Source of the DNA: CAYXVB01 sp964467785
GTDB lineage: Bacteria; Bdellovibrionota; UBA1018
Reading direction: 5' to 3'
Length of the DNA stretch: 9,893 nt
NCBI GenBank assembly: GCA_964467785.1
Contig: CAYXVB010000134.1
Span: forward strand, 1-9,893
Part shown: positions 1 to 6,724 of the stretch, in pieces
Layout: each line of letters begins with the position of its first letter
How positions within the stretch are numbered: the stretch's first letter is position 1
Made by a program: the position numbers and the translations under genes
The notes under the pieces: generated by a model
Database searches by the model: none
Told to the model about the DNA's origin: nothing
Seen by the model: the letters and a program-made list of their open reading frames with translations, nothing else

Positions 1-717
1 CGCGATCTTGCTGCCGTCCGGGCTCCAGGCCGGCCCGAAGGCGATTGACCCGTGACGGGTGATCTGCTTGATGTCGGTGCCGTCGAAGTTCATCACGTAG
101 ATCTCCTTGCGGCCGTAGCGCTCGCAGGACATGGCGATCTTGGTGAGGAAGATTCCGGGAAGCCCGGTGAGGGAGTTGACGATGTTGTTGGCGAACGTGT
201 GCGCGAGGGTGCGGGCATCGGCCTGGCGGGCGACGAAGCGCTTGCCGAGCACGCGTTTGTTGCCCGCGGTGTCGTAGAGGTAGCCTTCGAGCGCGACATT
301 CCCACCCTCGAGGGTGACGCCGGCCTTGACGAGGAACTCGGCGCCGGACTTCGACCACTCGGTGAGCGTCGCGTTTTCGGGCTTGAGGTTGCCGGACTTC
401 TCGGGGAAAGCGGCGGAGCCCAGGAACTTGAAGATATCCATGAAGGCCAGGTCGTTGGCCACGGTCTCGTTGAGCGTGCGCGCGACGGACTCGGCCCCGC
501 CAGAGGCGGTGAACTCGGGAAGCGCGATCACCGTTTTCTTGGTGCGCGCGGTGCCGACCGGAATATAGGGCTGCTCATTCGAACCCGAAGCGGCACGGGC
601 TTCAGAAAGCGGCAGCAGAGGAAACGTGAGCGCGCTCGCCGTTGCGGCGAACAGCATGCCCGCGAGGGGCGACCTGATCCTGAGGGTGCGGTGCATGGAA
701 ACCATGCAGACGATCAT
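1..717 (-). CDS. tolB: TolB, periplasmic beta-propeller of Tol-Pal (3' end cut by window edge)
   Basis: TolB is the soluble periplasmic protein that links the TolQRA motor to the outer-membrane lipoprotein Pal. The first 239 codons are present. A signal peptide is visible: basic HRTLRIR, a hydrophobic stretch, then a likely cut after the Ala-Arg-Ala at residues 40-42. Residues about 60-190 match the TolB N-terminal domain, including the VARTLNETVANDLAFMD segment. The propeller begins near residue 190, with IYVMNFDGTDIKQIT followed by PAWSPDGSKIA (229-239), the typical TolB/PD40 blade motif; the remaining blades lie beyond position 1. The ATG at 717 overlaps the stop of the upstream tolA-like gene (ATGA). 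No good Shine-Dalgarno is visible, and ATG codons at 705 and 696 are alternatives; the one at 696 gives a more typical signal peptide. Last visible gene of the leftward tol operon; whether pal follows cannot be seen. Confidence 0.93.
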   Translation of the reverse strand, partial: MIVCMVSMHRTLRIRSPLAGMLFAATASALTFPLLPLSEARAASGSNEQPYIPVGTARTKKTVIALPEFTASGGAESVARTLNETVANDLAFMDIFKFLGSAAFPEKSGNLKPENATLTEWSKSGAEFLVKAGVTLEGGNVALEGYLYDTAGNKRVLGKRFVARQADARTLAHTFANNIVNSLTGLPGIFLTKIAMSCERYGRKEIYVMNFDGTDIKQITRHGSIAFGPAWSPDGSKIA

Positions 718-1627
718 AGGGGAAAGCCGACCAAAATTCCATCCGACAGGAGTGACGAAGCGATGCCTTCGGGCGGAATGGGAAAAGGTTGGCTGTCATT
801 CAGCGTTTTTTTGACGGCATCATCGAACTTCTCGCTTCCGGAGGGTTTGACGAAGCGGAATGACTTGATGCTTCCGCGCGCGTCAATGAGGAGATGGACG
901 CGTGCGGAAAAGTTCTGCCGGGTGAGCCAGACTGGAAGGGCCCAGTTTTCCTGGAGTCGGTCGCGGAGCGCGTCATAGTAGGTGGCCACCGCAGCCTCGC
1001 GCGCTTCTCCTGTCAGACTCGTTCCTCGAGAGATGGCATTGCCCTTGATGAGCATGCCGGGTCGGGTGCCCTGATTCTTGGAAGGCGCGGCGGAGTGCGT
1101 GTCGTTGGACACCTTCACCAGCGAGCGGATGCGGTCGAGCGCGCTTCGGTTTTTCTTGGAGCGATCTCTGTCCTGGACGGTCTTGGGCTTGAGCACTAGC
1201 TCATCCGGGTCGGCTCGTTCGGACACGGGCGCTTTGGGCGCCGGGGGGAGTTTCGGGTTCACGCTGCTCTTGATGTCTTTGGCGTCTTGCGCGGCGCTTT
1301 TGAGCTTTTCGGAGAGTTGATCCGAAGACGGCGGCGGTGCGGAGGTGGGAAGCTGGTTTTTGAGCAGGTCGGGCAGGCCGACGACGTCGACCCGTAGGGT
1401 CGGAGTGATGGCGAGCGGGCGGGGTTTGCCGGGAAAGACGAGGCTGTGGACCAGCAGCACGGCTAACGCCGCGCCATGAAGCATGAGGGACCAGCGGATG
1501 CTTCGGGAAAAATCCTTTTCCTGGGGCGTGGAAGGACGATTGCGCGGTGGCATCGGCGAGTGGAGCGCCGAACCGGGCGGAGTTGGAGCGGAGGTGCTGT
1601 TGAGGTCCGCGGTCAAGTCCATCGGGG

Positions 1628-1631
<4 letters not shown>
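714..1631 (-). CDS. tolA: TolA/TonB-family energy transducer with a short linker
   Basis: Inner-membrane-anchored protein expected to carry the TolQ-TolR proton-driven motion to TolB/Pal. The 305-residue product has a Pro/Ser-rich cytoplasmic N-terminus (1-44) and one transmembrane helix (about 45-66) carrying S48 and H52 in the SxxxH spacing conserved in TolA and TonB for contact with the Q/R motor. A Pro/Lys/Ser-rich periplasmic stretch follows (about 67-200), then a C-terminal TonB/TolA-type domain (about 210-305) containing DALRDRLQENWALPVW, FVKPSGSEKFDDAV and PFPIPPE. It is much shorter than E. coli TolA (about 420 residues) and lacks the long Ala/Lys/Glu helical domain, so sequence alone would also allow 'TonB'; its place between tolR and tolB argues for TolA. 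The start is GTG at 1631, overlapping the tolR stop (GTGA); ATG at 1622, three codons in, is an alternative. Confidence 0.83.
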
Positions 1632-2056
<425 letters not shown>

Positions 2057-2059
2057 GGC

Positions 2060-2806
2060 TTAGATTCCCGCCTTTTCGGTGGATGCGCTGGCGCTGGAGC
2101 GGGCCTGGGCGTTTAACGCGCTTTGCGCGAGCACGCTGCGCTGGATGATGTTGACGAAGTCCTGGCAAAAGCACTCCATGTCGATCGACACGCGCTTGAT
2201 CTGGCCGAGGAAGTGATTATAGGCGATTACCGCCGGGATGGCGGCACCAATGCCCGTGGCGGTCGTGATGAGCGCTTCGGAGATGCCGGGCGCGACCACT
2301 GCCAGGTTGGCCGCGCCGCTCGCGCCGATGTTCTGGAACGCGTTCATGATCCCCCAGACCGTGCCGAAAAGGCCCACGAAGGGCGCCGCGCTCGCGGTGG
2401 TGGCGAGCCAGCCATCGTTTTTTTCGAGCGACGCGACCTCGGCGTTGGAAGCGCGAACGAGAGCGCGCTGGATGTTGTCGATCTTCTCGACGCCCGCGGA
2501 TTGCAGCTCGTCGGTCGAAAGCTTTTTGAGCTCCTTGACTCCTGCGCGGAACACCGAGGCCACGGGTGAGGTGGTGAAGCGCTCGCTCTGCGCGAAGATG
2601 TCCTCGATTGTCTTGCCGTGCCAGAAGAGAGTGAGGAAGTCGGTATTTTCCGCCATCACCGTCTTGAAGTGCTTCCACTTGGAATAGATGATGGCCCAGC
2701 ACACCACGGAGGCGGCTAGTAGGAGGATCAGTACGAGGATGGCCATGGGCCCCGATTGGGCGATCAGGCTGAAGACACTGGATTGTGCGACGGTCGGGTT
2801 CTGCAT
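2060..2806 (-). CDS. tolQ: TolQ/ExbB-family proton-channel subunit
   Basis: Three-helix inner-membrane protein that forms the ring around the TolR helix and converts proton-motive force into movement of TolA. The 248 residues show TM1 at about 19-41, a cytoplasmic loop (about 42-130), TM2 at about 134-157 with PFVGLFGTVWGIMNAF, and TM3 at about 167-199 with EALITTATGIGAAIPAVIAYN. T149 and T182 match the two channel-lining threonines conserved in TolQ and ExbB. The C-terminal tail (about 200-248) is Ala/Ser-rich. The start is supported by a strong GAGGA ribosome-binding site that overlaps the stop of the preceding membrane-protein gene. The order tolQ-tolR-tolA-tolB is the standard Tol order, favouring TolQ over ExbB. 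There is no ybgC ahead of it; the CPBP-like gene takes that place. Confidence 0.94.
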   Translation of the reverse strand: MQNPTVAQSSVFSLIAQSGPMAILVLILLLAASVVCWAIIYSKWKHFKTVMAENTDFLTLFWHGKTIEDIFAQSERFTTSPVASVFRAGVKELKKLSTDELQSAGVEKIDNIQRALVRASNAEVASLEKNDGWLATTASAAPFVGLFGTVWGIMNAFQNIGASGAANLAVVAPGISEALITTATGIGAAIPAVIAYNHFLGQIKRVSIDMECFCQDFVNIIQRSVLAQSALNAQARSSASASTEKAGI

Positions 2807-2811
2807 TTTGG

Positions 2812-2818
2812 TTTCCTC
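2812..2818 (-). promoter_or_regulatory. Ribosome-binding site of tolQ overlapping the upstream stop codon
   Basis: Read on the minus strand, TGAGGAAACCAAAATG joins the TGA stop of the CPBP-like gene (2819-2817), a GAGGA Shine-Dalgarno core, and the tolQ ATG at 2806 with about 7 nt spacing. The stop and the ribosome-binding site share bases, which suggests translational coupling of the membrane-protein gene to tolQ. Confidence 0.75.
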
Positions 2819-3791
2819 AGTTTCGCGGGAGGCGGAGTCCGGTTCGTATCATATCCAAGATCAGCAAAAATTGTAGGGCGAACCCGGAAAGGGGGCCGCC
2901 GGCCCCGCCGGTTAGAAAGCGCATCAACTCGGCCACGCCGCTTTCGGTCGCCTGGTACTTGATCAAGATGATCCCGGCAAACTCATTGCCGAGCACAGGT
3001 AATCCGAATAGAGGATGGAAAACCAATAAGAGCGAGGCCCAGAGTCCGGCGCCTTCGAGCGGCCCGCGACCCGACAGAACCCGTAGGGATAGCGCGAGCG
3101 AAAGGAGCGCGAGCGTGACGTAGTGCGCGGTGCCGAGATCGAATTGGAAGGCTTTGCTCCCGACAAAGGCAAAGGTGGTGAGCGCCGCCACCGCGAATCG
3201 CTGGGTCCAGTTCGTCGGATCGTCGGACAGGCGCAGGTCTCGGAGGCTCAAGAGAATGCCCTCGCGAAAGATCCGCTCGTCGCAGTGAACGAGGACGACG
3301 AGGCTGGCGACCCGGAGCAGCACGTTGGCCGCCGCGAGCAGGACCTGCTCGAAGTGAACGAAGAAGCCGAGGTAATGGTACACGCCGCTGATCAGGCAGG
3401 CGGCCACGATCCCGGCGCCGAGAATGCCCCCTTGGGCGAGCCCGGGTATTAGATCCCGGCGGATCCCTTTCCGGGTGAGCGAGGGTTTACTGAGCGGATT
3501 GGCGCGATCCGGAAGTGGGTTGAGGAGCTGCACGAGCCCAAGAAAGAGGAGCGAGCCAAGTGCGGTCAACCAAAGGCCATTGGCACTCAAGGCTTCGGTC
3601 ACGTCCTCGAAGCCGGGAGGCCGGTCGCTCGAAATCGTCACGATGTAAGTGACAAAGCTCAGGGTCAGGAGTCGATAGACGAGGACCCAGGCAAAGTATC
3701 CGGCCCCGAGCCAGGCCGCGCGCTTGAAGGCCGGGTCTCGAAGCAGCATGAGGAGCGGGCGATTCGAAGGACTGAGTGTGCGTGTTAGCAT
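2817..3791 (-). CDS. Polytopic membrane protein, possible degenerate CPBP (Abi) intramembrane protease
   Basis: A 324-residue integral membrane protein with about 7-8 hydrophobic segments (roughly 25-50, 72-92, 115-136, 148-169, 199-213, 222-238, 247-268, 300-318). I do not recognise it with certainty. Three points resemble the CPBP/Abi family (type II CAAX prenyl endopeptidase-like): C-DERIFR at 171-176 fits motif 1 (EExxxR, with Asp for the first Glu); LGTAH at 219-223 resembles motif 2 (FxxxH, with Leu for Phe); and H259 in FHPLFG resembles motif 3 (HxxxN/D) but has Gly at the last position. If the match is real, the active site is only partly kept. It is the first gene of the leftward tol operon, 10 nt before tolQ, and probably co-transcribed with it. 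The ATG at 3791 has no clear Shine-Dalgarno. It could instead be an unrelated lineage-specific membrane protein. Confidence 0.8.
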   Translation of the reverse strand: MLTRTLSPSNRPLLMLLRDPAFKRAAWLGAGYFAWVLVYRLLTLSFVTYIVTISSDRPPGFEDVTEALSANGLWLTALGSLLFLGLVQLLNPLPDRANPLSKPSLTRKGIRRDLIPGLAQGGILGAGIVAACLISGVYHYLGFFVHFEQVLLAAANVLLRVASLVVLVHCDERIFREGILLSLRDLRLSDDPTNWTQRFAVAALTTFAFVGSKAFQFDLGTAHYVTLALLSLALSLRVLSGRGPLEGAGLWASLLLVFHPLFGLPVLGNEFAGIILIKYQATESGVAELMRFLTGGAGGPLSGFALQFLLILDMIRTGLRLPRN

Positions 3792-3897
3792 GGCGTCAAA
3801 AATTTGATTCCCGGCGTGCGCCGAATTCCGATCCCGGATTTCCCCGTTTTGGTTCCACGTCCGAAGTTATGTTATCGTCTGGAATCGAGGGGACCGA
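3792..3897. promoter_or_regulatory. Divergent intergenic region between the tol operon and the ftsEX-envC operon
   Basis: These 106 bp separate two operons transcribed away from each other, so the promoters of both probably lie here or in the adjacent coding ends. The region is more AT-rich than its surroundings around 3797-3809 and 3864-3876. Rightward -10-like hexamers can be picked (for example TATGTT at 3868-3873), but their spacing from -35-like sequences such as TTGGTT (3849-3854) is only 13 nt, so I do not assign a promoter. Small palindromes are present (CGGCGTGCGCCG at 3812-3823, CGGAATTCGG read on the minus strand nearby) but are too short to call an operator. Confidence 0.5.
3888..3892 (+). 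promoter_or_regulatory. Ribosome-binding site of ftsE
   Basis: AGGGG lies 5 nt before the ATG at 3898 and fits a Shine-Dalgarno core at normal spacing, which supports this start for ftsE. Confidence 0.65.
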
Positions 3898-4581
3898 ATG
3901 CTTCAGCTCACGCATGTCTCGAAATACTACCACGGTCAGGACCGGGTTTTAAATGATGTGAGCTTCGAGCTCCAAAAAGGCGAGTTCATGTATGTGGTCG
4001 GCGGGAGCGGCGCGGGCAAGTCTTCGCTTCTCCGGATGATCGCGACGGAGGAGGCGCCGACTTCGGGCAGCCTATCGCTCTTCGGTTACGATATTCGCAC
4101 CGTTTCTCCCACGACCTTGCGCTCGATCCGCCAAGTGTTGGGGTTCGTCCCGCAGGATGTGCGCCTCATCCCGGACTTTTCGGTGGCCGACAACGTCGCG
4201 CTTTCGATCTCGCTGGCTGGGCGCACCAGGATGACCGCCGAGGTGCGCGGCCGCATCGATGAGATCCTTGAGCGTCTCGGTCTGGCCGACAAACGCGAAA
4301 AGCGGGCCTCCACCCTCTCCGGCGGCGAGGCTCAGCGCGTGGCGATGGCCCGCGCGCTGGTACGCCAGCCCGAGCTCATCGTCGCGGACGAGCCGACAGG
4401 CGCGCAGGACCGGGATTTCACCTGGTCGATGATGGATCTCTTCATGCGCGCGAACGCGGGGGGCGCGACCGTGATCGTCGCCACCCATGACCGCGAGATC
4501 GTGCGTCGAGTCCGGAAGAAATGCGCCGTGCTGAGCGGCGGCAGGCTTGCCATCGAGGAGGCCACCGCATGCTTTTACTGA
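3898..4581 (+). CDS. ftsE: FtsE, ABC-type ATPase of the FtsEX divisome complex
   Basis: Cytoplasmic ATPase that pairs with FtsX; ATP cycling changes FtsX conformation and thereby activates the periplasmic EnvC-type hydrolase activator at the septum. The 227-residue protein is the usual size (E. coli FtsE is 222). All ABC motifs are intact: Walker A GGSGAGKS (35-42), Q-loop Q86 in FVPQD, signature LSGGE (140-144), Walker B LIVADEP (160-166) and switch H197 in ATHDRE. The D-loop region reads TGAQD rather than the common TGNLD, a mild change. The assignment to FtsE rather than another small ABC ATPase rests on the overlapping ftsX gene. First gene of the rightward operon; its 3' end overlaps ftsX by 13 nt. 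Confidence 0.95.
   Translation: MLQLTHVSKYYHGQDRVLNDVSFELQKGEFMYVVGGSGAGKSSLLRMIATEEAPTSGSLSLFGYDIRTVSPTTLRSIRQVLGFVPQDVRLIPDFSVADNVALSISLAGRTRMTAEVRGRIDEILERLGLADKREKRASTLSGGEAQRVAMARALVRQPELIVADEPTGAQDRDFTWSMMDLFMRANAGGATVIVATHDREIVRRVRKKCAVLSGGRLAIEEATACFY
4555..4561 (+). promoter_or_regulatory. Ribosome-binding site that fixes the ftsX start
   Basis: GAGGAGG sits inside the end of ftsE, 7 nt before the ATG at 4569. It is the strongest Shine-Dalgarno in this part of the window and favours 4569 over the upstream in-frame start at 4521, which would add a 16-residue Arg-rich, non-FtsX-like leader. Confidence 0.85.
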
Positions 4582-5477
4582 AGCTTTCGCTGCGCCCTTG
4601 GCGCCTGGCTCCGTACAGCCAGATCTTCTCTTCGCTCGCGGTGGGATTCTTGCTGCTGCTGGCGGGATTTCTTTATTGGATGCAGCAGGGCTTGCGCCCG
4701 GTGCTCTCGCGCCTGCAACATGAGCAGGTCATCACGGCGTACCTCGCGCCCGACGTCGAAGCTAAGGAGGAAGCCCGCGTGGTCGACTCGATCCGCACTG
4801 CGCTTGGCGCCCATGCCGTCTCGCAGTCCGCGGCGGACGTGCAGTTTGTCGACCGGAGCAAATTTGTCGAGAAGCTCAAAGGTTCCTATCCGGATCTGGG
4901 CGGCGAGCTCGAGGATCTCGGCGCCGAGCTCACCACGATCGTCCCGCGCTATGTCTCGATCTCCGGCTTCTTCAATGACAACGCGATCGGCGCCGTCAGA
5001 GGTGTGCAGGGCATCGAGTCGGCGGAGACCTCCAAGGACCGATATCAACACGTGCTCGGCGCCTTCTCGACCTTGCGCTGGGTCGCGCGGCTACTCGCCC
5101 TCGGGCTTTGCCTCGCGCTGCTCACGGGGTTGATCCATCTTTCGCGGATGAACTCCTTCTTGCACCGGGAGATCGTCGCGCTCCTGCGGCTTTGGGGCGG
5201 GCATGAGGTCACGCTGCGTTTTCCCGGAATACTCTCGGGACTCGCGGTCGGTTTGGCCGGAGGCCTCATGGCCGGCGTCGGCTGGCTCACGGGGGGCGCC
5301 TGGCTTGCGCGTCATATTCGCTCGCTTTCTCCGCTTCTGCGGGAAATGCCATCGTTGCCGGTCCAGTTCGCGTTCCTGCTTTTTGCTGCCGGCTGCTCGA
5401 TCGGACTGATGGCCGGGTTGTTCGGCACGTTGCTGAGCGCCACGGGGTCGCAGAAGGCGTCCCTTAGGAATCGGTGA
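4569..5477 (+). CDS. ftsX: FtsX, membrane subunit of the FtsEX complex
   Basis: Inner-membrane partner of FtsE that passes its ATPase cycle to EnvC in the periplasm. The 302 residues have the standard FtsX layout: a short cytoplasmic N-terminus, TM1 (about 18-38), a periplasmic domain (about 39-170) that in E. coli binds EnvC, TM2 (about 171-191), a cytoplasmic coupling segment HREIVALLRLWGG (199-211) typical of FtsX/MacB-type permeases, TM3 (about 216-240) and TM4 (about 265-290). The start at 4569 follows the GAGGAGG site; a longer frame opens at 4521 but is less likely. The gene overlaps ftsE by 13 nt and the next gene by 4 nt, so FtsE, FtsX and the EnvC-like protein are probably made together. 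Confidence 0.94.
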   Translation: MLLLKLSLRPWRLAPYSQIFSSLAVGFLLLLAGFLYWMQQGLRPVLSRLQHEQVITAYLAPDVEAKEEARVVDSIRTALGAHAVSQSAADVQFVDRSKFVEKLKGSYPDLGGELEDLGAELTTIVPRYVSISGFFNDNAIGAVRGVQGIESAETSKDRYQHVLGAFSTLRWVARLLALGLCLALLTGLIHLSRMNSFLHREIVALLRLWGGHEVTLRFPGILSGLAVGLAGGLMAGVGWLTGGAWLARHIRSLSPLLREMPSLPVQFAFLLFAAGCSIGLMAGLFGTLLSATGSQKASLRNR

Positions 5478-6709
5478 AAGGCCCCATGCGCAGTTCGTCC
5501 ACCTTTATATCTCACGCAGTACGCGTCGCCGGTGTCGCTGGACTGGCCACGTTGCTTGTGATGCCCGTTTGGGGAGCGCCCGTTCCAGCGAGCGGAGGGC
5601 GCAATTCCGGTCTCGTCCGAAGACTCGATGAGATCCGGACCCGGATCATCTCCCTGCAGAAAGTCCTCATCGACGCATCGCGGAACCAGAAGCACGCCAA
5701 GGGCAATCTCAAAAAGATCGAGGCGTTGATCCGACTCCAGCGCGAGGAGCGGGACCTGGGCAAGCAGCGCCTGACCGATCTCGAGGGCACCGTGCGCGAG
5801 TTGGAGACTCGACGCGCCAGCCTCAACTCCAAGATCGTCGAGCAGCAGAAGTCCGTACGCCGTTTTCTCATGGCAATCGAGCGGGGCACTGACGAGGATC
5901 CGACCCGCAAGGTCTACGCGATGCCGGTTCTCGAATCGGAGCGGATCGAAGCGCCACGAAGGCGAATTCTGGCCAATCTGACCAGCCGCGGCATCCGCGA
6001 GATCGAGATTCTTAAGGTGGATCTTGCTGATGCCGAGAACCTCGAGACGCGCATCCAGGAAGAGAAGCAGCAGCTCGCCTACCTGTTCCAAGATCTCTTC
6101 GAAAAGGAAAGCGTGCTCGAGCTCAACCGGCAGATCCAAGCCGACATGCTTCAAAAGAACCACGAAGAGCGGGTGGCGCAGCTTGAGAACTACCGGCTCC
6201 TTAAGAGCGCCGAGGCACAGGTCGAGAGCCTGATCGGCGAGTTCAACGCCCGCATCGAGCTTGAGCGGGCCACCGAGGCGGAGCGCGCCGCATCCAAGGC
6301 GATGAATAACGGTGCTTTCGCCAGGCTCAAGGGCAGGCTTCCGCTCCCGGTGGGTGGCGCCAAGGTGTTGACCGCGTTCGGGCGTGCTTATGATCCCAAG
6401 TCGAGGCTTTACATCTTCAAGAAGGGCGTCGAGCTTTCGGCCGGCAAAAATGAGCCGGTCCGCGCCATCTCCGCCGGAAAAGTCGCGTTTTCGGGCGAGC
6501 TGCCCAGTTACGGCAAGGTGGCGATCATCGACCACGGAGAGCATTTTTACTCGCTTTGCGCGCAGCTCGGCTCGCTTGCCAAAAAGGCCGGCGAGGCGGT
6601 GGCGGCGGGCGAGCATATCGGCGTGGCGGATGACTCCGGGACTCCGGTATATTTCGAGATCCGCGCGCGAAACGTGGCTGTGAACCCGTTGCAGTGGGTT
6701 GCCAATTAG
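5474..6709 (+). CDS. envC: EnvC-like murein hydrolase activator (coiled coil plus degenerate LytM domain)
   Basis: Exported protein expected to bind the FtsX periplasmic loop and switch on septal N-acetylmuramoyl-L-alanine amidases. With the GTG start the 411 residues comprise a signal peptide (hydrophobic about 16-33, likely cut after VWGA, about 32-35), a long charged coiled coil (about 45-275, Arg/Lys/Glu/Leu-rich with few prolines) and a C-terminal M23/LytM domain (about 288-409). The zinc ligands are absent: the HxGxD position reads KKGVE (316-320), the HxH position reads PVY (391-393, followed by FEIR), and the YxHL-type position reads LCAQL. E. coli EnvC is inactive in the same way, so this should be an activator, not a peptidase. 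The GTG at 5474 overlaps the ftsX stop (GTGA) and has AGGA 4 nt upstream; ATG at 5486 is a good alternative. ctpA follows after 15 nt. Confidence 0.9.
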   Translation: MKGPMRSSSTFISHAVRVAGVAGLATLLVMPVWGAPVPASGGRNSGLVRRLDEIRTRIISLQKVLIDASRNQKHAKGNLKKIEALIRLQREERDLGKQRLTDLEGTVRELETRRASLNSKIVEQQKSVRRFLMAIERGTDEDPTRKVYAMPVLESERIEAPRRRILANLTSRGIREIEILKVDLADAENLETRIQEEKQQLAYLFQDLFEKESVLELNRQIQADMLQKNHEERVAQLENYRLLKSAEAQVESLIGEFNARIELERATEAERAASKAMNNGAFARLKGRLPLPVGGAKVLTAFGRAYDPKSRLYIFKKGVELSAGKNEPVRAISAGKVAFSGELPSYGKVAIIDHGEHFYSLCAQLGSLAKKAGEAVAAGEHIGVADDSGTPVYFEIRARNVAVNPLQWVAN

Positions 6710-6724
6710 TTTAGCCTGTAAGGC

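Noticed and set aside
52..978. A 308-codon open frame on the plus strand across tolB and the end of tolA
   Set aside because: The minus strand encodes recognisable TolB and TonB-type domains in the same place; the plus-strand product is low-complexity and Arg/Gly/Glu-rich with no family resemblance.
2892..2906. Perfect 6-bp GC palindrome GGGGCC-GCC-GGCCCC read as a terminator
   Set aside because: It lies inside the CPBP-like coding region, encodes a Gly/Pro loop, and lacks a following T-run on either strand.
3849..3873. TTGGTT and TATGTT as a -35/-10 promoter for ftsE
   Set aside because: The 13-nt spacing is too short for a sigma-70-type promoter and both hexamers match only in part.
4521..4568. 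Upstream in-frame extension of ftsX
   Set aside because: It would add 16 Arg-rich residues within the ftsE 3' end, and the strong GAGGAGG site points to the ATG at 4569.
5474..6709. EnvC-like protein as an active M23 endopeptidase
   Set aside because: The HxGxD, HxH and nearby histidine positions are replaced by Lys/Glu, Pro/Tyr and Gln, so zinc binding is not expected.
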